From NCBI GenBank assembly GCA_964405335.1, contig CAYONP010000021.1, forward strand, positions 3,901 to 67,900: a DNA stretch of 64,000 nucleotides, in the 5' to 3' direction. Positions 25,560 to 34,607 of the stretch are shown in pieces; position 1 is the first letter of the stretch; each line of letters starts with the position of its first letter. Below the pieces are notes generated by a model that saw nothing but the letters and a program-made list of their open reading frames with translations, did no database searches and was not told where the DNA came from. The translations under genes and the position numbers were made by a program. The DNA comes from CAYONP01 sp964405335 (GTDB lineage: Bacteria; Armatimonadota; UBA10988).

Positions 25560-25922
25560 ATGACACGACGTGAGCTGCTGAGCAAGCTGGGCCTCACCGC
25601 CGGTGGCGGGCTGATGCTGTTCCTCGGTGCCTGCAAGAAGAAGGCACCGTGGGAAGAGCCGGCCGGCGACACCGAGATGAGCGGCGGTGAGCCGGACCGC
25701 GGCGCCGCCGCCGGTGAGGCCGGAGGGGTCGACAGCGGTGGTGCCGAGGGTGGCAGCAGCTATGTGCCGCCCGATGTGCGCCCGGCGGGTTCTAACAGCG
25801 CTGTTTTCGGGGGGGCGGGGCACTCCCCGGCCCGCGGGGGCGGGCGGTCCGCCCCCGGCGGCCCGACAAGGAGGAGGCCATGCCCCACAACCCCGCGCGA
25901 CGGCGCGACGGATTCACACTGA
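25560..25922 (+). CDS. small putative lipoprotein
   Basis: A 120-residue frame that starts with a basic segment and a hydrophobic stretch ending in the lipobox LGAC (Cys at about 25) and a lysine run. This fits a lipid-anchored exported protein. The rest is low complexity, rich in Gly, Ala, Glu and Ser. The last 14 codons overlap the next gene, and the frame crosses a run of seven Gs at 25809-25815 followed by strong GC hairpins. The true C-terminus may therefore differ from the one given. The function is unknown; position suggests it belongs with the pseudopilin cluster. Confidence 0.5.
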   Translation: MTRRELLSKLGLTAGGGLMLFLGACKKKAPWEEPAGDTEMSGGEPDRGAAAGEAGGVDSGGAEGGSSYVPPDVRPAGSNSAVFGGAGHSPARGGGRSAPGGPTRRRPCPTTPRDGATDSH

Positions 25923-26656
25923 TCGAACTCCTGGTCGTGATCGCCATCATCGCCATTCTCGCGGCCATCCTGTTCCCGGTCTTCGCCAAGGCGCGTGAGA
26001 AGGCGCGCACCACCTCGTGCCTGAGCAACGTCAAGCAGCTCAGCCTGGGCGTGGTGCAGTACGTGCAGGACTACGACGAGCATTTCATCCCCACCTGGGG
26101 CACCATGAACGTCGGCACCAACCCGACCCCGGGTTACCCCAACTGGGGCACCGACTGGGCCGACTACATCTACCCGTACGTCAAGAGCCACGCCGTCTAC
26201 GGCTGCCCGACGAGCCCCGACGAGCCGAGTATCGCCCAGCCGGGGACCTACTTCGCGCAGCAGATCATGGTCAACAACAACTCCGCCAGCTATGACGGCA
26301 ACTACGGCGTCAACTACGACGGGATCGGCTATGGCGCGCGCGAGCGGCTGGCCTCGATCATCCAGCCGTCCGAGACCTTCCTGCTCGGCGACTCGGGCGA
26401 CGTGCTGCTCTGCTGCTGGGGCACCGACGACTGGACCCAGCTCATGGAAGACCTCGACCTCGACTGGAACAGCCTCAAGGAAGGCACCAACCGGCACAAC
26501 CTGGGGTCGAACATGGGCTACGTCGACGGCCATGCCAAGTGGCTGAACCTCGACACGCTGGTCAACCGCAAGGGCAGCGGTATCCCGCCCTACTTCATCT
26601 TCTCCTGGTCCGACAATCCGGCCGTCAACGGGGTGATCCCGTTCCCCGACCGCTGA
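25880..26656 (+). CDS. type II pseudopilin-like H-X9-DG protein (2 of 3)
   Basis: A 258-residue protein with leader PHNPARRRDG, a classical Gly at -1, then FTLIELLVVIAIIAILAAIL and FPVFAKAREKARTTSCLSN. The C-terminal H-X9-DG motif is HNLGSNMGYVDGHAKWL. The middle region differs from the flanking paralogues (1 and 3), so it is an older relative and not a recent copy. AGGAGG lies about six bases before the ATG, the best ribosome-binding site in this cluster. A perfect hairpin follows the stop codon. Confidence 0.88.
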   Translation: MPHNPARRRDGFTLIELLVVIAIIAILAAILFPVFAKAREKARTTSCLSNVKQLSLGVVQYVQDYDEHFIPTWGTMNVGTNPTPGYPNWGTDWADYIYPYVKSHAVYGCPTSPDEPSIAQPGTYFAQQIMVNNNSASYDGNYGVNYDGIGYGARERLASIIQPSETFLLGDSGDVLLCCWGTDDWTQLMEDLDLDWNSLKEGTNRHNLGSNMGYVDGHAKWLNLDTLVNRKGSGIPPYFIFSWSDNPAVNGVIPFPDR

Positions 26657-26675
26657 TCGTCTGGTCCCATTCGGC

Positions 26676-26707
26676 AACGCGGGCTCGGCGAACGCCGGGC
26701 CCGCGTT
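26676..26707 (+). terminator. strong 14-bp hairpin after the second pseudopilin gene
   Basis: The arms AACGCGGGCTCGGC and GCCGGGCCCGCGTT pair over 14 positions (one T-G wobble) around the loop GAAC. It starts 20 bases after the stop codon. Only a short GATTCTC follows, not a long T run, so termination efficiency is uncertain. It separates the second and third pseudopilin genes transcriptionally, together with a TAGACT box downstream. Confidence 0.55.
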
Positions 26708-26747
26708 GATTCTCGCCCGAACCTAACGCAACACCGTGGCAGTGCAT

Positions 26748-26755
26748 TAGACTGA
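26748..26755 (+). promoter_or_regulatory. candidate -10 element TAGACTGA
   Basis: TAGACTGA lies 47 bases before the third pseudopilin gene, downstream of a terminator-like hairpin. The same eight bases occur just before prmA (43090-43097), and TAGCCTGA occurs in the carB promoter. No good -35 box is visible here, so the call is tentative. Confidence 0.3.
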
Positions 26756-26801
26756 GTCTCGCGGGTCGCCTCGGCGCCCGACATAGATCGAGGAGGAGCT
26801 G

Positions 26802-27521
<720 letters not shown>

Positions 27522-27551
27522 AGCGGGAAGGGTCAGGGGCCATACGCGGCC

Positions 27552-27611
27552 GGTGCCACTGGCGGCTTGTCCGCCAGTGCTGTCCAGCAGCCCGTCGGCG
27601 GCACTGGCACC
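27552..27611. repeat. dispersed palindromic repeat, GCCACTGGCGG family, copy 1
   Basis: The 39-base core starting GTGCCACTGGCGGCTTG (27553-27591) contains the hairpin CACTGGCGG...CCGCCAGTG. A longer inverted pair GGTGCCA/TGGCACC bounds about 60 bases. Close copies lie at 44938-44976 (same 39 bases with few changes) and 47778-47805 (first 28 bases). Confidence 0.75.
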
Positions 27612-27624
27612 GAGTGGGCGTCAA

Positions 27625-27661
27625 GGGGTCAGGAGCCGCTTTGCGGAGTGGCCCTGACCCC
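27625..27661. terminator. bidirectional hairpin between convergent genes
   Basis: GGGGTCAGG pairs with CCTGACCCC around an inner CCGC/GCGG stem. It lies between the stop of the third pseudopilin gene and the stop of the ankyrin gene, where a terminator for either strand is expected. A related direct copy (GGGTCAGGGGCC) is at 27531. No T run follows. Confidence 0.45.
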
Positions 27662-27667
27662 GCTTGG

Positions 27668-28645
27668 TCAGCGATACTCCGCCAGCACCGCGTCAACCGC
27701 CGGATTGCCCGACGGGTAGGGCGTGACCCGCGTCACGTCGGCGCCGGCCTCGAGCAGGCGGCGGACCATTCGCGGCGCGTGGCCGCGCACCTGGTCCGAG
27801 TTGGCACCGCCCCAGACCGTGCTGTCGAGCACCGTGCCGCCGAAGGCGTTCTCGACCTCGAGCGGCGCGCCGAGCGCGAGCAGCTTGTCGGCCACCTCGA
27901 ACCAGCCGTACCAGGCCGCCCAGTGGAGCGCGGTCATGCCCTGGTCGGTCGGCTCGCACAGCGCAACGCCCTGGCCGGCCAGGTAATCGACCACGGCGAA
28001 CTCGCCGAACATCGCGGCATAGGCCAGCGCCAGGCCGGCCGCGCGGTCCGGATCGGCCGCCCGGCCAGACCAGAACGGCTTGGCGATGTTGCCGTCGAGC
28101 CAGGTCGCCTCGGCCGACCAGCCGTCCGCGGTGCGGTAGCCCCGGACCTGCTCGAGCCGCCCGAGTGCCGCGGCGCTGATCAGGTTGTCGACCCGCGCGC
28201 CACACTCGGCCAGCGCGGCGGCGGCCTTCGGGTAGCGGAAGGCGATGGCGAACATGATCGGCGCGCCGTCGTCGAGCACGCCGTCAGGCAGCGCGCCGCC
28301 ACGGCAGTAGGCCCGCACCTGGTCCGCCTGTACCTCGGCCAGGTGCGGCCAGCAACTGGTCACCAGCCAGACCAAGGGCGTGTTGTTCGGCCCGCCGCCA
28401 TAGGCCGCGCCCGGCGCGTTCGGGTCGGCGCCGCGGGCGAGCAGCAGCTCGGCCACCGCGACGGCGTTCGGCGGCGTGCGCTGGTCTTCGACGGCATTGG
28501 CCGTGTTGTAGTGCAGCAGCGTGGCGCCATGCTCGCGCGACGAGTGCCGCGTCGCCAGCGCCGGTTCGGCGTCGAGCAGGCGGGTCAGCGTGGCGAGGTC
28601 GCCATCCATCACCGCCACGGCGGCCTGTTCGAAGCTGTGGCTCAT
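27668..28645 (-). CDS. ankyrin-repeat protein
   Basis: A 325-residue protein built mostly of ankyrin repeats. Typical repeat cores are ATLLHYNTANAVEDQ, AVAELLLARGADPNAPG, MTALHWAAWYGWFEVADKLLALGAPLEV and MVRRLLEAGADVTRVTP. There is no signal peptide, so it is probably cytoplasmic, and such proteins bind other proteins. Its ATG overlaps the stop of the DUF1501 gene by four bases, making it the last gene of a PSD1-DUF1501-ankyrin operon. What it binds is unknown; ankyrin proteins beside this pair are not part of the usual description of the system. Confidence 0.85.
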   Translation of the reverse strand: MSHSFEQAAVAVMDGDLATLTRLLDAEPALATRHSSREHGATLLHYNTANAVEDQRTPPNAVAVAELLLARGADPNAPGAAYGGGPNNTPLVWLVTSCWPHLAEVQADQVRAYCRGGALPDGVLDDGAPIMFAIAFRYPKAAAALAECGARVDNLISAAALGRLEQVRGYRTADGWSAEATWLDGNIAKPFWSGRAADPDRAAGLALAYAAMFGEFAVVDYLAGQGVALCEPTDQGMTALHWAAWYGWFEVADKLLALGAPLEVENAFGGTVLDSTVWGGANSDQVRGHAPRMVRRLLEAGADVTRVTPYPSGNPAVDAVLAEYR

Positions 28646-30129
28646 GCCAGCATCTGGGGGATGACGCGCCCGGCCACGTCGGTCAGGCGGAAGTCGCGGC
28701 CCTGGAAGCGGTAGGTCAGTTGCTCGTGGTTGAGGCCGAAGCAGTGCAGCAGCGTGGCGTGGAAGTCGTTGATATCGACCGGGTCGCGAACGATGTTCCA
28801 GCCGATTTCGTCGGTCTCGCCGATGACCGTCCCGCCCTTGATCCCGCCGCCGGCCATCCAGATGCTGTAGGCCACCGGGTGGTGGTCGCGGCCCGAGACA
28901 TCGGCAAAGCCGACGCGGTTCTCGCCCAGCGGCGTGCGGCCAAACTCGCTGCCCCAGATGACCAGCGTCTCGTCGAGCAGCCCGCGCTGTTTCAGGTCGC
29001 GCAGCAGCGCGCCGATGGGCTGGTCGGCCATCTGGCAGTTGAACTTCAGCCCGGCGTCGATGTTCTGGTGGTGGTCCCAGGTGGCGTGATAGAGGTTGAC
29101 ATACCGCACGCCGCGCTCGACCAGCCGGCGGGCGAGCAGGCAGTTGCGGGCGAAGGTGGCGAACTCGCCGCGGCCGCCGCCCTCGGCGTTCTTCATGTCG
29201 CCCTCGGTCCGCTCGACGCCATACAGGTCGAGGATGTGCTGCGGCTCGTCGCTCAGGTCGATCAGCTCGGGCGCCGCGGACTGCATCCGATAGGCCAGCT
29301 CATAGGCGGCGATGCGGCTGGCGATCTCCGGGTCGTTGGTGTACTGCGCGCGCTCGCGGTTCAGCTCGCCGAGCGTGTCGAGGCCCAGCCGCTGCATCTC
29401 GTCGGTGAACCCGGCGGGGTTGCTCAGGTGCAGGACCGGATCGCCCTGGTTACGCAGCAGCGTGCCCTGGTAGACGGTCGGCAAGAAGCCCGAATGCCAG
29501 TTCGACGCGCCGCCCGAGGTGCCCCGCCCGGCGGTCAGCACGACATAGCCGGGCAGGTCGCGCGAGTTGCTGCCCAGGCCGTAGGTCAGCCAGGCGCCGA
29601 TGGTCGGCCGGCCGAAGGTGGGCACGCCGGTGTTCATCGCCAACTGGCCGGGATGGTGGTTGAACGAGTCGGTGTGCATCGAGCGGATGAGGCAGATGTC
29701 GTCGGCGCAGGCGCCGATGTTCGGCAGCAGCGTTGACAGCTCCATGCCACACTCGCCGTACTTCTTGAACTCGGCGTTGCTGCCCAGCAGGCGGGCCGAG
29801 TCTTTCTGGATGAAGGCGAAGCGCACACTCTCGGTCAGCGACGGCGGGAGCGGCTGGCCATTTAGCTCAGCCAGCTTCGGCTTCGGATCGAACAGCTCGA
29901 TCTGGCTCGGCGCGCCCTCCATGTAGATGAAGATGGCGTGCTTCGCCTTCGGCGCGAAGTGCGGCGGCCGGGGCGCCAGCGGGTCGGCCGGCGCGCCGGA
30001 CTCGGCGGCCAGCAGGCCGTCCTGCTGCAGCAGGCTGGCGAAGGCCAGCAGCCCGAGCCCACTGGCGCTGGTGGCCAGGAATTCGCGCCGGGTGCGCTTG
30101 ACCGCTTCGCTGAACTTGCTCTGGTCCAT
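28642..30129 (-). CDS. DUF1501 family Tat-exported protein
   Basis: A 495-residue member of DUF1501, a family related to sulfatase/alkaline-phosphatase folds and almost always encoded beside PSD1 cytochrome-type proteins. The twin-arginine signal TRREFLATSASGLGLLAF is near the N-terminus. Family motifs include KAKHAIFIYMEGAPSQIELFDPKP, SMHTDSFNHHPGQLAMNTG, VNLYHATWDHHQNID and VIWGSEFGRTP. The start is placed at the ATG at 30129, because the in-frame codons upstream reach back into the PSD1 spacer. It lies 52 bases after the PSD1 gene. The pair is thought to act in breakdown of complex sugars, but its reaction is not established. Confidence 0.9.
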   Translation of the reverse strand: MDQSKFSEAVKRTRREFLATSASGLGLLAFASLLQQDGLLAAESGAPADPLAPRPPHFAPKAKHAIFIYMEGAPSQIELFDPKPKLAELNGQPLPPSLTESVRFAFIQKDSARLLGSNAEFKKYGECGMELSTLLPNIGACADDICLIRSMHTDSFNHHPGQLAMNTGVPTFGRPTIGAWLTYGLGSNSRDLPGYVVLTAGRGTSGGASNWHSGFLPTVYQGTLLRNQGDPVLHLSNPAGFTDEMQRLGLDTLGELNRERAQYTNDPEIASRIAAYELAYRMQSAAPELIDLSDEPQHILDLYGVERTEGDMKNAEGGGRGEFATFARNCLLARRLVERGVRYVNLYHATWDHHQNIDAGLKFNCQMADQPIGALLRDLKQRGLLDETLVIWGSEFGRTPLGENRVGFADVSGRDHHPVAYSIWMAGGGIKGGTVIGETDEIGWNIVRDPVDINDFHATLLHCFGLNHEQLTYRFQGRDFRLTDVAGRVIPQMLA

Positions 30130-30181
30130 CCCTCGCTCCGTCGCTCCGCTATTGTCGTTCAGACCATCGTCCCACGCCACG

Positions 30182-33100
30182 CTATTCGCGGGTCACAAAC
30201 TCATCGGTGTTGAGCAGCACGCGCGCGGTCGCCACCCAGGCGGCGGTCTCGGCCAGCCGCTCGCCCGGTACTTCGGCGCCGGCAATCGCCTTGGCGCGCT
30301 CCTCGTCGGCGCAGGCGGCCAGCATCCGGTCGTACAACTCGCCGGTCAGTTGCCGCTCGCGCTCGGTCGGCGGGCGGGCGACGGTGCGCTCGAACAGCGC
30401 TGCGAACCGCTCGTCGCGCGTGCCGGGCAGCTCGGCGACGTCGCGACCGAGCGCCTGGGCGCACTCAAAGATGACCGGGTCGTTGAGCATGGTCAGCGCC
30501 TGCAGCGGGGTGTTGCTGCGCTCGCGCCGCGGGCAGGCGGTGTTCGAGTCGGGCGCGTCGAAGGTCATCAGCATCGGGTAGGGCACGGTGCGCTGGAAGA
30601 AGATGTAGAGCCCGCGGCGGTACTTGTCCGGCCCCGTGGTCTCGCTCCAGTTCATCCCGTTGGCATAGCTGAGCATGGTCATGCCGGCCGGCAGCGGCGG
30701 GCGGATCGACGGCCCGCCCACCGCGTCGTTGAGGAGCCCGCTGCTGGCCAGGCCGACATCGCGCAGCACCTCGGCCTGCAGGCGATAGCGGCCCTGCCGG
30801 GCAACCAGCCGGTTCTCGGGGTCGAGCTCGAGCAACTCCGGCCGCGTCGCCGAGGTCTGGCGATAGGTCGCGCTGCCGACGATCAGCCGGATCAGCTCTT
30901 TTCGGCTCCAGCCCCGGGCGATGAACTCGTCGGCCAGCCAGTCGAGCAGCTCGGGATGCGTCGGCGGCTCGCCGCGCGTGCCCCAGTCGTTCGGCGTGCG
31001 GACCAGCCCGGCGCCGAACAGGTGCGCCCAGATGCGATTGACCTCGACCCGGCTGGTCAACGGGTTTTCCGGTTCGGTCAGCCAGCGCGCCAGGTCGAGC
31101 CGGTCGGCCCGCTCGCCGCGCGGCTCGAGCGGCGGCAGCACGGCCAGGGTCGCCGGCTTGACCGCCGGGCCCGGGCGCATGAAATCGCCGCGGATCATTA
31201 GCCGCGTGTCGCGCGCGTCGGCCCGCTGCGCAAAGGCCTGGGCCATCGTGTTCGGCGCCGGCGGGCCTTCGGCCAGGTGGCTCTCGACCCGCCGCTGCTG
31301 CTCGGCCAGGTACGGGTCCTGCGCGCGGTAGTATGCATCGACCGCCGCCTGCTGCTCCGCCGCTCGCTCGGCCCGCGGCTGCTCGAGCGCCAGGCGCAGC
31401 TCGGGGGTCAGCTCGCGGATGTCGACCGGATAGTCGTCGCCGGTGACCGACAGCCGGAACTTGCCCAGTGTGTGCTGCCCGCCCCAGAGCTGGTCGATCT
31501 GAAAGCGCAGCGTGACCGGCCCCTCGCCGACGGCCGGCTCGGTGACCTCGAACGCCGCCCGGTGCCGCTGACCGGCGTGCGGCATGATCGCCCAGCCGTT
31601 GTTGCGCACATCGCTCCGATCGCCGTCGATGGCCTCGACAATCGGGTACTTGTCCTGATCGTGATTGCTGGTCGCATGGCGCAGCGCCAGCGGCTTCGCC
31701 TCACCCGCGCCGTACTGGGCGGTGACCGCCAGCTCGGTGACCACGAAGTTGCCGTGCGCCACGCGGCCGGGGCCGCCGTTGCCCAGCGAGTCGTCCGGCA
31801 GCGCCTCGAGCCGGATGCCCGTCACGCGCGGCAGCTCGACCTTCGCCGTGACGTAGTAGATGTCGGTCTCGGGGTTCGCACCCGAGACCAGCACCGCGCC
31901 ATCGGGCTGGACGGTGAAGCTGGCCCCGCCGACCGACGCCGTCGCGGCCTCGCCGCAGGGCCGCCAGTCGCCCTCGGCGCCGAAGGCGAGGCGGAACAGG
32001 CCCAGCGTGTGGGCCGTGCCGTACTCCTGCACGATGCGCACGCGCAGCCGCTCGCCGGCGGCCAGCATCAGCGGCTCGGCGAGGGTGTAAAGCGCGGTGT
32101 GATCCTGCCCGATCTGCGGCAGCAGCGCCCAGCCGGTGCCACGATTGCCGTCGATGCTGGCGGCAATCGAGTAGCCGTCCTGCGAGTGGTCGGCCGTCGC
32201 CGAGGCGATCGCCACCGGCCGCGGCTCGCCCTCGGCCGGCAGCACGGCCAGCTCGAACTCGCTCAGCACCAGGTTGCCGTTGCCCGCCCGGCCGGGGCCG
32301 CGCGCCGGGAGCGAGTCGTCGGCCAGCAGCTCGAGGCGCACCGCGCCGATGGCGCCCGGACCCGGGTCGGTGATGATCTCGTAGGTATCGCGCTCGGGCT
32401 TGGCGGCACCGGTGATGAACGCCCCGTCGTCGCGGCGGCCCAGCTCGGTGCCGCCCCGCATCGAGGCGAGCTCGACTGGCATGAGCGGCGTCCAGGCCGG
32501 CTCCCAGCCGGCCGGATCGGCCTCCCAGGCGGCCTGTCGCGCGGGCAGCTCGTCGCGCTCATAGTCGGCGACGAGCGTCGCCACCTCGCTCTCGAGCGCC
32601 TCGTGCGCGGCGCGGAAGTCGCGGCTGGCCTCGTTGTAGGCCGCCAGCTCGGCCGGCGTCGGGGCGGTGATGTCTCGCTCGTCGGCATCGTTGAAGAAGG
32701 CGAAGAAGCGGTAGTACTCGGTCTGCGTGATGGGGTCGTACTTGTGCGTGTGGCACTGCGCGCAGGCCAGCGTCAAGCCCAGCCAGACCGTGCCCGTGGT
32801 GTTGGTCCGATCGATGATCTGCTCGACGCGATACTGCTCCGGGTCGACCCCACCCTCGCGGTTGGTCAAGGTGTTGCGGTGAAAGCCGGTGGCCACCAGC
32901 TGCTCCTGCGTCGCCTCGGGCAGAAGGTCGCCGGCGAGTTGCTCGATGGTGAACTGGTCATAGGGCAGGTCGCGGTTGATCGCGTCGATCACCCAGTCGC
33001 GCCAGCGCCAGGCGAACGGCCGCGGCGTGTCCTTCTCATAGCCGTCGCTGTCGGCATAGCGCGCCAAATCGAGCCAGTAGCGCGCCCAGCGCTCACCGAA

Positions 33101-34081
33101 GTGGGGCGAGGCGAGCAGCCGGTCGACCAGCTTGTCAGTAGCCTCGGGCGACTCATCGGCGAGAAACGCGTCGACCTCCTCGGGCCGCGGCGGCAGGCCG
33201 AGCAGGTCGAGGTAGAGCCGGCGCACCAGCGTCCGCCGGTCGGCCTCGGGTGACGGCGCCAGGCCCTCGGCCTCGAGCCGCGCCAGGACGAAGCGGTCGA
33301 TCGGGTTGCGCACCCACTCGGCGCGCGCCACCTCGGGCGGCTCAGGCCGCGTGCGCGGCCCGAACGCCCAGTGGTCCGACTCGACTCGCTGCTGCCCCTG
33401 GTCGGGAACCGGCGCGCCCTGCTGAATCCAGCGCCGGATCAGGGTCACCTCATCGCGGCTGAGTCGCGGACCGGCCGGCGGCATGCGCTGCTCGGGCCGG
33501 CGGCTCGCGACGCGGGTGAGCAGGTCGCTCTCGGCCGGCTTGTGCGGCAGGATTGAGGTCGCGCCACTCGCCCCGCCGGTCATCAGGGAGTCGATCTGAT
33601 CGACGCGGAACGACGACTCCTGCACCTCGGGCCCGTGGCACGACTGGCACTTGGCCGCCAGGATCGGCTGGATCTGGGTGGCGAAATCGACCATCGCCGG
33701 ATACTCGGCCCCGGCGGCAATCCAGGCGCGGAGGGTGGCAATCTGCTCCTCGGTCAGCTTGTCGCCGGCGGGCGGCATGGACAGCGTGTCGTCGCCGGTG
33801 AGGACTTTGATCAGCCGGCTCGAGTCGGGCTGGCCGGCGACGATGGCCGGCGTCTGGCTGTTGCCGCCGCGCAGCGCATCGTCGCGGCGGTCGAGCCGCA
33901 GGCCCGAGCGCTGCTGCGCCGGCCCGTGGCAGATGAAGCAGTTGGCTTCGAGGATGGGCAGGACGTCGGCCTCGTAATCGGGCGGCTCCTGCGCGGCGAG
34001 GGGCATCACGCCGACGACCAACAACACGGACCACCGGGGCAGGTCCTTCACCGCGACCCTCCAGAATCGCACGCCATCCAT
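30182..34081 (-). CDS. PSD1 and planctomycete cytochrome C domain protein
   Basis: A 1299-residue exported protein. After a signal peptide (WSVLLVVGVMPLAAQ) come two planctomycete-type cytochrome c modules with heme sites C48-x-x-C51-H52 and C145-x-x-C148-H149. Next is DUF1549 (from NPIDRFVLARLEAEGLAPSPEA, with CAQCHTHKYDP inside). Two tandem beta-rich domains of about 170 residues follow, each with an NLVLSE/NFVVTE segment, a later DGNR/DGDR turn and a late LGLFRL/LGKFRL motif. DUF1553 closes the protein (LARWLTEPENPLTSRVEVNRIW, then RRERSNTPLQALTMLNDPV). The start is the ATG at 34081. It heads the operon and pairs with the DUF1501 protein; a redox role in polysaccharide use is inferred from family context. 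Confidence 0.9.
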   Translation of the reverse strand: MDGVRFWRVAVKDLPRWSVLLVVGVMPLAAQEPPDYEADVLPILEANCFICHGPAQQRSGLRLDRRDDALRGGNSQTPAIVAGQPDSSRLIKVLTGDDTLSMPPAGDKLTEEQIATLRAWIAAGAEYPAMVDFATQIQPILAAKCQSCHGPEVQESSFRVDQIDSLMTGGASGATSILPHKPAESDLLTRVASRRPEQRMPPAGPRLSRDEVTLIRRWIQQGAPVPDQGQQRVESDHWAFGPRTRPEPPEVARAEWVRNPIDRFVLARLEAEGLAPSPEADRRTLVRRLYLDLLGLPPRPEEVDAFLADESPEATDKLVDRLLASPHFGERWARYWLDLARYADSDGYEKDTPRPFAWRWRDWVIDAINRDLPYDQFTIEQLAGDLLPEATQEQLVATGFHRNTLTNREGGVDPEQYRVEQIIDRTNTTGTVWLGLTLACAQCHTHKYDPITQTEYYRFFAFFNDADERDITAPTPAELAAYNEASRDFRAAHEALESEVATLVADYERDELPARQAAWEADPAGWEPAWTPLMPVELASMRGGTELGRRDDGAFITGAAKPERDTYEIITDPGPGAIGAVRLELLADDSLPARGPGRAGNGNLVLSEFELAVLPAEGEPRPVAIASATADHSQDGYSIAASIDGNRGTGWALLPQIGQDHTALYTLAEPLMLAAGERLRVRIVQEYGTAHTLGLFRLAFGAEGDWRPCGEAATASVGGASFTVQPDGAVLVSGANPETDIYYVTAKVELPRVTGIRLEALPDDSLGNGGPGRVAHGNFVVTELAVTAQYGAGEAKPLALRHATSNHDQDKYPIVEAIDGDRSDVRNNGWAIMPHAGQRHRAAFEVTEPAVGEGPVTLRFQIDQLWGGQHTLGKFRLSVTGDDYPVDIRELTPELRLALEQPRAERAAEQQAAVDAYYRAQDPYLAEQQRRVESHLAEGPPAPNTMAQAFAQRADARDTRLMIRGDFMRPGPAVKPATLAVLPPLEPRGERADRLDLARWLTEPENPLTSRVEVNRIWAHLFGAGLVRTPNDWGTRGEPPTHPELLDWLADEFIARGWSRKELIRLIVGSATYRQTSATRPELLELDPENRLVARQGRYRLQAEVLRDVGLASSGLLNDAVGGPSIRPPLPAGMTMLSYANGMNWSETTGPDKYRRGLYIFFQRTVPYPMLMTFDAPDSNTACPRRERSNTPLQALTMLNDPVIFECAQALGRDVAELPGTRDERFAALFERTVARPPTERERQLTGELYDRMLAACADEERAKAIAGAEVPGERLAETAAWVATARVLLNTDEFVTRE

Positions 34082-34176
34082 TGTGTTGCGCGATGATGAT
34101 CGATGCCAGACATCGGGCCGATCCCGGCACAAGGTGGCCTGTTGCGGGCGGCGAACCGCGGGTCAGGGGTAACACC

Positions 34177-34548
34177 ATGGCAGTCGAACGAATAGACGTC
34201 TGCTGGACAGAAGTGGACAACGCACCCGGCGCGCTGTACCAGGTGCTGGTCAAGGCGGCCGACGCGGGGCTCGATTTTCAGAGCATGCTGGCCTACGAGA
34301 CCGGCAGCGGCAAAGGCCGCGCCTACGCGGTGGCCAAGCCCGGGGTCGACACCGCCGGCGTGCCGACGGTGCCCGCGCTGCGAATCACCGGCGCCGACCA
34401 ACTGGGCAGTTGCGCGGCGGCGCTCAAGCCGCTGGCCGACGCAGGGGTGAACCTCATCTGCGCCGGCGCGGTAGCCGGTGCCGACGGCAACATGCTGCTG
34501 ATCGTCGTGCCGAGCGACATCAACGCGGCGTTGAAGGCGTTGGGCTAA
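34177..34548 (+). CDS. ACT-domain-like small protein
   Basis: A 123-residue protein with two halves resembling ACT folds: ERIDVCWTEVDNAPGALYQVLVKAADAGLDFQSMLAYETG and ADAGVNLICAGAVAGADGNMLLIVV. The NAPGAL stretch is typical of ligand-binding ACT turns. It has no signal or membrane segment. The start is the ATG at 34177, with AGGGG just upstream; in-frame codons before it overlap the divergent PSD1 gene's start. It is followed after 59 bases by a TIM-barrel protein. A regulatory, metabolite-binding role is likely, but the ligand is unknown. Confidence 0.65.
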   Translation: MAVERIDVCWTEVDNAPGALYQVLVKAADAGLDFQSMLAYETGSGKGRAYAVAKPGVDTAGVPTVPALRITGADQLGSCAAALKPLADAGVNLICAGAVAGADGNMLLIVVPSDINAALKALG

Positions 34549-34570
34549 CGCGGCACCGTGGAAGGTCTTG

Positions 34571-34600
34571 CCCCACCGGCCGCCGAACCGGCCGGTGGGG
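34571..34600 (+). promoter_or_regulatory. perfect 11-bp hairpin overlapping the ribosome-binding site
   Basis: CCCCACCGGCC pairs exactly with GGCCGGTGGGG around the eight-base loop GCCGAACC. The 3' arm ends seven bases before the ATG at 34608 and contains the only Shine-Dalgarno-like sequence (GGTGGGG). The stem could block initiation until opened, or could be a transcription attenuator between the ACT-like gene and the TIM-barrel gene. No T run follows, which makes a plain terminator less likely. Confidence 0.5.
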
Positions 34601-34607
34601 ATGTGTG

